Assembly: GCF_020382885.2 (NCBI RefSeq) | Contig: NC_058513.1 | Location: 7,510,774 to 7,574,773 of the forward strand | Reading direction: 5' to 3' | DNA: 64,000 nt | From: Scatophagus argus | Taxonomy: Eukaryota; Chordata; Actinopteri; Scatophagidae | Shown: positions 45,259 to 59,628 of the stretch, piece after piece | How positions within the stretch are numbered: the stretch's first letter is position 1 | Layout of the letters: each line of letters begins with the position of its first letter | Position numbers and translations under genes: made by a program | The notes under the pieces: generated by a model | Database searches by the model: none | Told to the model about the DNA's origin: nothing | The model's input: the letters and a program-made list of their open reading frames with translations, nothing else

Positions 45259-46451
45259 TTAGACAAGCAGTCTCTCAATAGCCATCTGGACTGACTGAAT
45301 CTGCGGTTTCAGCTGAGACCCTTCCTTTATGGTGACAGAGGTAGCAATGACGGGGCGCGACACCCCACAGGCCCGACCCAGGGCCTGCTTGGAGCGGACA
45401 AACACGTATGGGACGTTCTTGTCCTCGCAGAGCAGTGGCAGGTGGAGGATGATCTCCAGTGGTTCAGCATCAGCAGCCATCACAATAAACTCAGCAATGC
45501 CCCTGTTGAGGGTTTTAGTGGCTGGAGAAAAAGTATATCAGGCAGTACAATGAATTTTATATCCCTATTACACCATAGTCAACTTTAAAGCTGTTTTAGC
45601 TTTAACAGCTTTGTGCTGGTAGTCTATTATCCTATGAACTAATTCTGACATATGCCACCTCATTGTATCTTTATGATTGAACAAAGAAACACCCATTAGT
45701 CAATTTAAGTCTTCAGCACAGCTTAAGTACACTGTGCAGAACTGTATTACATTGCAGTCTATTGTTGTTATACTTCATTTGGTTTGCTTTCATTCAACCA
45801 ACAGTTAGGAACCAAAAAATAATTATTATTGTATATGAAACAAGAAAATAGCTAATCCAAATAAAGCTGCAAGAGGAAATTTTGGGATCCTTGCACGAAA
45901 GATGACTGAAAGGTTAATTAATAACCACAAAATAGCAGTCGAACAATTTTTCTTTAGTCAACTGATTTAACGAAAATTTTTCATTTATTTAAATACACAC
46001 ACAGGAGACGCTTTTCAGAAGCGGCTGTGTTACTACTTGTGTTAACCGCTTCACATTTTTTTTTCTTACGTTACATTACCTCTGAAAGGGGCGCATAATC
46101 AAATTGCCAGCTTGTATATGAACTGAGAAATTATATTCTAGTCACCTTCATTAGCCCCCTTCCTCAGCTGTTTGTAGTTTGAGGCTTGCTGCACCAGGTC
46201 CAGAATGGTTTTGGTCAGTGTGGCGTCGGCCAGCGGGTAGGCCTTTGGGTTCACTTGAGCTTCAGTCTGGTAATGGTACATAAAAGAAAACAAAACCACA
46301 TTACCCACAGAAAAGATTACACATAAAGTCAATAAAGACGGAAATTTTGATGAGTTGAGTTACTTCGCGCGGCAACCTATTTTCTTTAGCTTGCTAATAG
46401 TTAGCTAGCTAATGTTAGCCGTTACTCCACACACAACTTAACACTCACCAT
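45259..46451 (-). CDS. snu13: SNU13 (NHP2L1, 15.5K) kink-turn binding protein, complete, 3 coding exons
   Basis: Exons: 46449-46451 (only the ATG), 46146-46266, 45259-45521, total 387 nt, 128 aa, identical in length to human SNU13. It is an L7Ae/L30e-family protein that binds kink-turns in the U4 snRNA 5' stem-loop and in box C/D snoRNAs, nucleating U4/U6.U5 tri-snRNP and snoRNP assembly in the nucleus and nucleolus. The L7Ae signature [13 protein letters not shown] spans the exon 2/3 junction. Other near-invariant segments are [35 protein letters not shown] and [11 protein letters not shown]. Differences from human are small (for example AQVNP for ADVNP, and QMAIERLLV at the end). The first intron starts directly after the initiator ATG. 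It lies head to head with uqcrc2. Confidence 0.97.
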
Positions 46452-47512
46452 TTTGAACTGTTTCTCTGGTATTCCGGCCCTCTCGGCGAAATGCGTCACG
46501 GAGGACTATCCTTCTTCACTTGGAAGTAAGGACAAAGAGGTGCAAAATTTGTTTTATGTAGGCAATGTGTCTTAAAGCTCTATGAACTATGTGAGTTCTC
46601 CAGCATGCAGCAAGTCCAGACGTTCACCGCACGTGTGTGTGTCTGGTGAAGCACATGCGCACTGGGGACATCGGCCCAAAACTACAGGAAATGATTTTTT
46701 AATTTGCTTCCTCTCATGTTTGAGCCGTCTCCAGTGAGTATTTGGTATTGGTTGTATTTTAAGGAAATATTTCACTTTAGTGTCGTGTTATACATATTGT
46801 ATGTGAAGTATCTTTTTAAAGTACAATTTTTAGCTTTTATACTTTTTCATATTTTATACATAAACACACACACCTCCCCCAATAAAAACAAAACACTTCT
46901 AAGAACAAAATGCAAGTAAATTAAATATGACGCTGCCAAACAAACAGTGGGTCTGACAGTGTCAAAATTAACAAATGCAAGGTATGATAATTAAATGATA
47001 AATAATAGTTACAAGATAAAACAGCAGTGGAAAATTAGAGATTTAATGCTACATACTAATTTACAGTCATTACAGAAAAAATGTCTTTTTGTCTGTAAAT
47101 CTACATTTATATATATGGAATTGAAGATCATCATAAAATGGATGATGCTTGTTTTTTAATTGTTTTGGATAACATACGAAATTGAACAGTCATACATTAC
47201 TTTTTACAAAAAAAGTAAAATCTGTCATAAAATTACCAGTAATACACACGGAACCAGGTCTTGTAATACCAAAACAAATGTGGCAGTGTTTCAGGCAATG
47301 CAGTGTAGGAGGTTGAAATAATAACACATTATTATAATACTATTATTGAACATTATTCGTTTCTGGTTGTCTCACACTCCCTGACAATAGAGGGCGCATG
47401 CTCGTTGGCTCAGCGGTAGTTTTGCAGGTGAGGAACTCGCTGGGCATTCTGGGTAGGGCACTTTCACGACAGCCATATTGCTTCATCGTCCTGATTGAAG
47501 GAGAGAGGGGAG
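46452..47512. promoter_or_regulatory. Divergent intergenic region between snu13 and uqcrc2
   Basis: The two start codons are 1061 bp apart and point outwards, so both promoters lie here. On the snu13 side there is an ETS-like TTCCGG (about 46472), an E-box CACGTG and CATGCGCAC near 46630-46662. On the uqcrc2 side GCGCATGCTC at 47394-47403 resembles an NRF-1 site. The middle, about 46680-47340, is AT-rich with no gene seen. The distance is larger than for a classic shared CpG-island promoter, so two separate promoters are more likely. Confidence 0.5.
47394..47403 (+). promoter_or_regulatory. NRF-1-like site upstream of uqcrc2
   Basis: GCGCATGCTC is close to the palindromic NRF-1 consensus YGCGCAYGCGCR. 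NRF-1 is a known activator of nuclear genes for respiratory-chain subunits, and this site lies about 110 bp before the uqcrc2 ATG. The overlapping AGAGGGCGC also resembles half of a CTCF core. Confidence 0.4.
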
Positions 47513-52428
<4,916 letters not shown>

Positions 52429-53136
52429 AGCCCTCCTGGTCACCTCATACTGTACCTAACTCTGCCAGCAAAGCAGAATTTGTTTCTTCTACATTTTGAC
52501 AAACGGGAAGGTCATCATCACATTTTGCAGTTTTGTTATTCTGAGAAATATAATGTCATAACACCATTTGCTATCTGTGGGTGTTGTAACAGTATAATTT
52601 CAGGTGATGCTGTTATGGTGCATCACAATGTTGTCCTCCACTCATCTGTCCACCTTAACTGTATAGCTGATGTAAAATAATGAATAAATTCTATCTACCA
52701 TATACAGTTTTTAAGTGTTTTGCGTCTTGAATACTATAAAAAGTAGGAGTTTTATTGTGGCAGTTCATTCTTGAATTGAAAACTAGCAGATCAAGAAGGA
52801 ATTCTGTGGTCTACTTACTCTCTTGTTTTGGAGCTTCAGACAAAGTCAGACTAAATAAGCATGAACTGATAAGTGCTGAAAGTCATGGAAAGTTTAAACA
52901 TCTTTGTTACCATGGCAACTGAGCAAACTCGGTGACAATAAAGGTTAATACTGTCGAAAACTCCAGAGCAAACTAGTAAGTGAACCTTGAGATGAAATTT
53001 AGACAGCACTAGTATGGGGGGAGTAACTTAAACTGCAAAATGTGCTAAGAGGTTTAGCAACTCATTTAAATCATTATCGCGTGTAAAATTGATGGCTTGT
53101 GCAAAAGAAACGGGAGCGTCGGGAACTTACGGATTT
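52429..53136 (+). other. uqcrc2 3' UTR and short intergenic gap before mosmo
   Basis: The uqcrc2 3' UTR probably ends near the AATAAA at 52683-52688, about 255 nt after the stop. From there to the mosmo promoter element at 53137 there are about 450 bases in which I see no gene or repeat. Confidence 0.65.
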
Positions 53137-53146
53137 TCTCGCGAGA
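53137..53146. promoter_or_regulatory. TCTCGCGAGA core promoter palindrome
   Basis: A perfect copy of the 10-base CGCG element. This motif marks a class of TATA-less, often bidirectional vertebrate promoters and can be bound by ZBTB33 (Kaiso) and related factors. It lies 710 bp before the mosmo start codon in CpG-rich DNA, so it probably marks the mosmo promoter and implies a 5' UTR of several hundred bases. Confidence 0.7.
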
Positions 53147-53855
53147 GTTCTCCGCCACAGATATGGAGACGCGACCGGATTGAATTTTAGCAGCCAGTGT
53201 TTGGAGAGGACAGCATCGTATTACAGTAAACTTGTAACCTCACTTGCAGTGCTCAGGTGCTCTTAAAGGGCTTACATGTCGATATTGCGCATGTGAGTGT
53301 GGAGATTCTGAAGTCCAGAAAAGCGCTTGTATGTGAGTATGGGCGGCGTTTTCCTCATGTGTACAGCCAGAGAAAAGAAAAGGCGTCGGTATGGGGGGAG
53401 AGAGAGCTCAGGGGCTCCGTGCAGACTCAGGAAATAAGTGGACTGCATGCATGAATCCGCCTTCACTGCTCGAGAATCGTACAGCTTCACAAACAAAAGA
53501 TTTCTGTAAATTCTCCACTCGCTTTCTGTAAATGTCATCGCGATGCATCCGGAGCTAAATAGTCCATGAGCCCCGGTATCGATCCAGCCAGCAGGTCGGG
53601 CCCGGCTGGGCTGGTTGGAGGTGTAATGCGTAATAAAGGAATAATTTGAGAGGGACACCGCCTGGGATCAAACACGATGTGCGGACTAATGGTGGATCAA
53701 ACGGACCCCATCGCGATCAACGCAAGTTCCCTAAAGCCGGCTGGGATGACGGGACGCGAGAAATGGGTTTAGGTCACTGACTCCTAAATGTACCGCCTCC
53801 CTTTGGGTGAGATAGAGGCACAAAAACACTCTGTCCTCCACCTGTGTCCATCAAC
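53147..53855 (+). promoter_or_regulatory. Probable mosmo 5' UTR with upstream ORFs
   Basis: CpG-rich sequence between the TCTCGCGAGA element and the mosmo ATG. It holds several upstream ATGs. One ORF (53677-53772) encodes 31 codons and ends before the main start; another (53788-53874) has 28 codons and overlaps the main start in a different frame. Whether all of this is transcribed and unspliced is inferred from the promoter position. Confidence 0.45.
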
Positions 53856-56800
53856 ATGGATAAACTCACCGTGATATCAGGATGTCTCTTCCTCGCTGCA
53901 GACATCTTCGCCATCGCCAGCATCGCCAACCCGGACTGGATCAGCACTGGAGATTCAGCTGGTAGGTTGTTGTTTGCACTTTTTCCTGGAAAAAGTGGAG
54001 GTCAGGTCATCTGGGAAGATATTATGTTAAGTGTGCTCTGACCCTGGATAAATAGTGTTTTCATCTGAATATCCACAACCTGAAAGGCAACAGTTGCACA
54101 GAGACACAGCAATTTGTGTGCCAAACTTTTTGACTCCTCACTAATCAAAATGAAGTAAAGTCAGTACAGAATATGATTTATATATGTATCATGGGTTGTG
54201 ATCAGTGAAGTTTCTCTCTTTGAAGCCCATAGCTGCTTGAAATATCGATTCACAGATCAGCATTGCACTGTGATAACACTGTCAGACTTACTATGAGCAG
54301 TTACAATTGATAGAACAGAATCAGAAAGCTTTTCTTCTTCTTTCTTTGCAAAAATGTGCCGCTTACATTACCCACAATGCAGTTTCTGTTGGATTTTGGT
54401 AAATTATACTAGCAGCTGCTTACTTAGCCTCGAGACGAGGAGCAGACTACACAGGTCTGGTAAGCTTACTTATTACTTATTTAGCAAATGTTTTTCTTCT
54501 TCCAATTTTCAAACTTGTAGTTTCTAGTGATGCTGACTCAAGTGACATCACTTCAGGTAGCGTCTGATTTCAGGTGCCTCCCTATGGAACCAAAAGATTA
54601 AATCAGAATCATTTTAAGAACTTACATTTTTGATTTTTTGTTCACATTTAAATTAAAATCATTTTTATGTATATAGCACCTTTTACAATCAAAATGGTCT
54701 CTAGGTGCTTTACAGAAACCCAGAGCCTGAACCGCCGAGCAAGCATACTGTGACGAGGAAAAACTAGAAGAACGACATTAGACATTTAGTCATGGATATT
54801 AAATGTTTTGAAAATATTTAGGGTTTAAATTCATATTTTGCAGCTCTAGAGTCAAATAATTGTGTCTGACAGTATAATCCCGCTTTTCAGCTACTGATGG
54901 TTTGATGAGCATCTGGCATCAGTGTCAACAGGTGCTGTACTGGATAAAATTAAAGGATTAGTTATCGTCTATATGACAATATTACAGTAAGTAAACACCG
55001 TTGCGGGGGCAGTCAAATTTGATTGATTTCACAATAAATCCTAGCACTAAAGTGCTGAACACAGGTGTTCAGTCAGCCTCCCCAGTTACGGCAGAGTAAT
55101 GTTCAGATGCAAAGTCCAGAGGCTAAACGTTGACTACAACCAATGCAACAGACAAACAAACCATTACAGTATATGCACAGCTGGCCGAGGTTCTTGTCAG
55201 CCTCGATCCCAATGCCACGGTGGAGAAGAGATAAGCGTGTAACAGCGTACTGAGTGGTTATTACAGGATTTGTTTTGTTGTAAAAATACTGACTGCAGCT
55301 GCAGTTTGAGGACATAATGAGCAGTTTTTTGTCGCATAATTAAACATGTAACCGAGCACCAGATCTCTGTTCCTCAGTCGTCATATCACAAAATAGACTG
55401 AAGTTCAGAACAAGTCACACGTTGAAGGTTTTTTACTTTTCTATTCTTCATAGTAAACAATGGTGTGAAATGACTGTACTAAAAGCCCTTTGTTCCTGTT
55501 TAATTTGCCAAATTGTAATTACCTGAGGGCAGGAAGTGCTGTTTGGGAGTGAAGATGTGTGACTTTTAATTAGGTCTCTTGAGAGAGTAATATTTTCCAC
55601 CTGGAGAATTAAAGCTCCTCAGGCTCAGTCATGACGTGTTTTATTTTGGCTCTGAGCGTTTGGCATAAACCAAGAAGTCAGAAACTTAAAAAGATAAGTG
55701 ATAGTGTTTAACAACTTTTCTCAAACTGTGCCACTGCACTTAGACCAGCTCTGATAAGCCTGTTCACTACGTGCAGGCTAAGGTTGGCCACTTGTAAAGC
55801 ACACATGCTCGTATGCGCACTACAGGTATGGCAGATATCTTATGTCACAGCTGGCCATTTCTCTTTGAGGTGAACAAGTTTCACAGTTCTAAGATACTTG
55901 GAGTGGAAATCCCCACTCACCATCAGATACAATTAGTCATGGTTTTTAAGGAGTAGATTTAACCATAATTTAAGTTAATATTGAATGTCATCCTTAGGAT
56001 TTTAGATTTTTGATCTAAAACTTATTTTAAGTTTTACGTCAACTTTTTGAACTTTGTAGTTTGTCCGTAACATCACAGGAACCTCATTAGGGCAGGTCTT
56101 AACTGTATTACCGACACTGTGGTCATTCACTGTTTAACACAGTACTAAAGCCTGACAGACACACACATTATGTATATATATGTGTGTGTATGTCATTGCA
56201 TGACTTTCATTCATAGTCATTCATCTTTAATTTTTTTAATCACATCCTCATATTCATGTAAAACAAAACCTCTCTCCATAATGGCATGAATCAAAACAAA
56301 AAAGTATGGAGTCCATTATGCAGGGAAGTGAATGCACTGTTTACGTTGTCCCCCACCCTGCGGTGTGAAAGAATGTGTTGAGAGGGAACAGGATGTCCTG
56401 TGTATAGGGGAAATAAGTCAGCCTGCAGGAGGATATGGTTCAGGCCTGATGTTCCTGTCAGCCTGGTCCAGGTATCATCACCCAGCAGTGTATCCACCAT
56501 CATCCACCAGGTCATTTGAAGCCAAAGATAATTTTTTTTAAGGAGCTGATTTTATTTTCGTGGTATGATCCTATATAGGATATAGGAGCATTATGTTTTT
56601 ACACAATTATATAGTTTAAGAATACTTAACAGTTAAATGTACTTTAAATACAATTTGTTTATGCAAAAGAAGCTTATTTTATTTAATTTCCCTTCTAATT
56701 ACAAGATATTGCAGTAAGTGGGTTTTCACTCTTTGCAATATTTGTTGCTTGTAATTTTGGCCATCATCACAATTATGTTAATTTTGCAGTAACTGGGTTT

Positions 56801-59628
56801 AAATTGCCCTGAATAAATCCATAAATCCATAATATGTACAAAGCGTTCTTCTGCGTCTGCTTGGCAGGCACTAACTGCTTGCTGAAGATAATAAGTAAGA
56901 AAAGGGAGGGAGACAAAAGAATAAATGAAGGTGTGGGAGGATTTCATTTTGCATTAATGTGCTCTGTGTTGTGAGCAGGCTTCTGTGTAGTCGGACTGGA
57001 TGCAGAGTTGAGCTGATGTAGTCTCTGTTAGGCTCCAGATGTGTGTGTGTGTGTGTGTGTGTTATATGCAGAAACCCTCGTACCTGACATCACAGCACTC
57101 AGCAGGTTTGGTGAGACAGGAGGCCGTCAGATGATTTGGCGTCTGATGTTGGATCATTGATCTCTTCATTTCCGTATTGGCTGTTAATCTTACACTTTCT
57201 CTCTCGCTCTGTGATGTTCTGGTGGTTCATGCCAAAAACCCGACTCTGTTTGATCCCATTTTTCGATGCAGTTTTTATAATAACATTTTATCAAATTACA
57301 GTGTAAAAGTTGTTGCTCCTAGTGATGAACTTACAGAGAATATCACCAAATCTGCTGCTCTGTTCAGCTTTACTGAGCTTTATGTTGAGTTTCGGTCCAC
57401 AACTTTAGTATTTTGGTTCACTCTTGCATTTTTACAACTGAGCCCCACCCACTTAAAACCAAAGACACTAATACTGTAATGTTAGAAGAGAAACAACTAA
57501 ACCCTGTAAACTGTCCTAATGATGGAGGAATACTTTGTTGTTTTTAGGGCTTTATGTTTACACAGGTAAACAAAAGGTTTTTGAAACCTTAATTTTCTGT
57601 CTTCACATTTCTCATAGGGCAGATTTGTCAACAGTTATAAGATTTATAACTTTTTTATTTGCAGTATTAAGCATGCTATGTTAAAGGATTACAGAAACAG
57701 GCCGCTTATGCTGCTCCTCTGGTCCTCAGCCAGCCTCCCATGTCTTTTCAGCCAGTAAGACTGTCTCTGATATCAGATTAATAGACATCTGGGCGATTCT
57801 CAGATCTTTTTTAAAGCTGCTGTATCTTTTATCCCCCCCCCAACCCCGTGTCTCCATCCAGGCTCTCTGACTGTGGGTCTGGTCCGGCAGTGCCAGACCA
57901 TCCATGGCCGAGACAGGACCTGCATCCCTCCGCAGCTGCCCCCAGAGTGGATCACCACACTCTTCTTTATCATCCTGGGCATCATCTCCCTCACTGTCAC
58001 CTGCAGCCTCCTGGTGATGTCACGCTGGTGCCGCGAAGCTGCTCGATATGCCCGATGGATCGCCTTCAGTGGGAGTAGGTGTTAATTGTCACGTCTCGTC
58101 TTCTTCAATTCATCATTATGCATATTAAAGTCGCCAAGTTAAAGCACCACATCAAGGTTAGAAATATACTGCTGCTTGAGGCAAACTGCACATTGTAGTT
58201 TATAAAATGCCAGTGAAGGTAAGAGATGTTGCTTAAGAATCTCCTGTGAAATAAATCAAGTGTAGCTCGACATCAGAATTCCGCATTTCATTTTAGGAAA
58301 GCTTTTAGTCTGGTAATTATGACCTTCTTGATGAAGTGACTGCAGAGGAGCTCTAACTGATGTGCTGGTTTCTATTTTTACAGCTAAGAGACAGAGTTTG
58401 TCTGTTAGACGGGACCAGAACAGGAGCTGTGCTTCACTTGCCTCTAAATATAGAAAGATAAGAAGACTCTTCTCATGACTAGACTCTCATACTGGGGGGC
58501 AGTTTTTCCACACACATTTTAATATAATGTTTAATAATATTTAGTACTTTATAGTTATTTGGATACCATGAAAAAATGAAAAGTTGAAACAAGAGCTGAG
58601 TTGTCTAGAGCAGTGATTTGTCAACACTTTTTGTCAGGTGGACCCCCACAGGGATGTCAGATGAACCCAAGTACCCCTTCATTGACACTGCCAACTTTTT
58701 CAACCATTTATCACTTTTAACTATTTTAACTGTTTATCTGTTCTGTTAAGCTAATCATGTAACTGTCTGACCATTGCTTTAACTGTTCATTTTAACTAGT
58801 TTTCTGTTACATTTAGCTGACTATTTGAACCATTTATCCATTACTTTTAATGAACCATTTTAGCTGTTTGTCTGCCTATTATCATTCTGTTACATTTTAT
58901 CCATTACTTTGACCTATTTGATAACTTTTCTGTTTCAACCTAGTCTAATACTTGTAGTGATCAACAATGGATCCAATATTTAATTTCACCATTCATCCTG
59001 TACCTTTCAACTGTTTCCTTCAAAGTAACCTTTTACTCTTTAACTGTGTGTCCATTACTTTTAGCTAACTAATCAATATTTGTTCGTTCCTTTAAGGTAA
59101 CCTTTCAGCCACCCATTACTATTAGATAGCATAACTATTTACACATCAACATTAAACTATTTCCACCTTTGATCCATTACTTGTAGCTACTTCAACTGTT
59201 ACTCTTCCCTTAGCTAACTGCTTCAAATCAGCTGCTGGCTTGCTAACTAGTTTTGATGTACCTTCAGCACGTCTCAGTCAAGTGTTGGAGCTATCTTAAT
59301 TTTTGGACATATTTTTAAATGTAAATCTTAATATCTACTTTCAAATCTTTCCTCGTACTCCCAGTGGCACCTCCTGTTGGGAATCACTGGTTTAGTGTGT
59401 TGATCTTCTTCTTCTTTTGCTTCTTTTCTTTTCTCTGTCACAGTGGTCCTCTTCTGTATGGCCGCCCTCATATTCCCGATCGGCTTCTACATCGATGAGG
59501 TTGGAGGGCAGCCATATAAGCTCCCAAACAACACGGTGGTCGGCTCCTCCTACGTACTCTTTGTTCTTTCCATATTCTTCACCATAGTGGGACTGCTGTT
59601 TGCTGGGAAGGTCTGCTTGCCTGGCTGA
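53856..59628 (+). CDS. mosmo: Modulator of smoothened (MOSMO / ATTHOG), complete, 3 coding exons
   Basis: Exons: 53856-53961, 57862-58074, 59444-59628, total 504 nt, 167 aa, the same as human MOSMO (C16orf52). MOSMO is a four-pass claudin-superfamily membrane protein; with MGRN1 and MEGF8 it lowers Smoothened at the cell surface and primary cilium and so attenuates Hedgehog signalling. Membrane segments are at about 6-25, 66-88, 99-120 and 140-160. The first outer loop has the claudin-like pattern W28...GLVRQC46 and C56. The C-terminal third, including YKLPNNTVVGSSYVLFVLS and GLLFAGKVCLPG, is almost identical to human as I recall it. The chosen ATG has A at -3 and G at +4; an in-frame GTG twelve bases upstream was not used. 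Codon M107 is split across exons 2 and 3 (A|TG). Confidence 0.97.
54655..54780. repeat. Dispersed repeat in mosmo intron 1
   Basis: ATATAGCACCTTTTACAATC and AGGTGCTTTACAGAAACCCA with AGAGCCTGAACC resemble a dispersed fish element whose conserved core reads TATAGCACC...GTGCTTTACA. Family name not known to me. Confidence 0.45.
57041..57062. repeat. (GT)11 microsatellite
   Basis: Uninterrupted GT dinucleotides in mosmo intron 1. Confidence 0.95.
58611..59389. mobile_element. hAT-like nonautonomous element (MITE) in mosmo intron 2
   Basis: The ends are inverted copies: the left starts CAGTGATTTGTCAAC and the right, read in reverse complement, starts CAGTGATTCCCAAC. Flanking octamers GTCTAGAG (58603-58610) and GTTTAGTG (59390-59397) agree at 6 of 8 positions, as expected for an aged 8-bp hAT target duplication. 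The inside is non-coding and carries degenerate repeats of a unit around TCCATTACTT (near 58841, 58901, 59051, 59172). The right end is only 54 bp before mosmo exon 3. Confidence 0.75.

Noticed and set aside
45522-46145. Possible box C/D snoRNA in the snu13 intron
   Set aside because: Introns of ribonucleoprotein genes often host snoRNAs, but I found no convincing C and D box pair with a terminal stem.
53844-53855. Upstream in-frame extension of mosmo beginning at GTG
   Set aside because: A vertebrate mRNA would start at the ATG at 53856, which has an excellent context and matches the known N-terminus MDKL.
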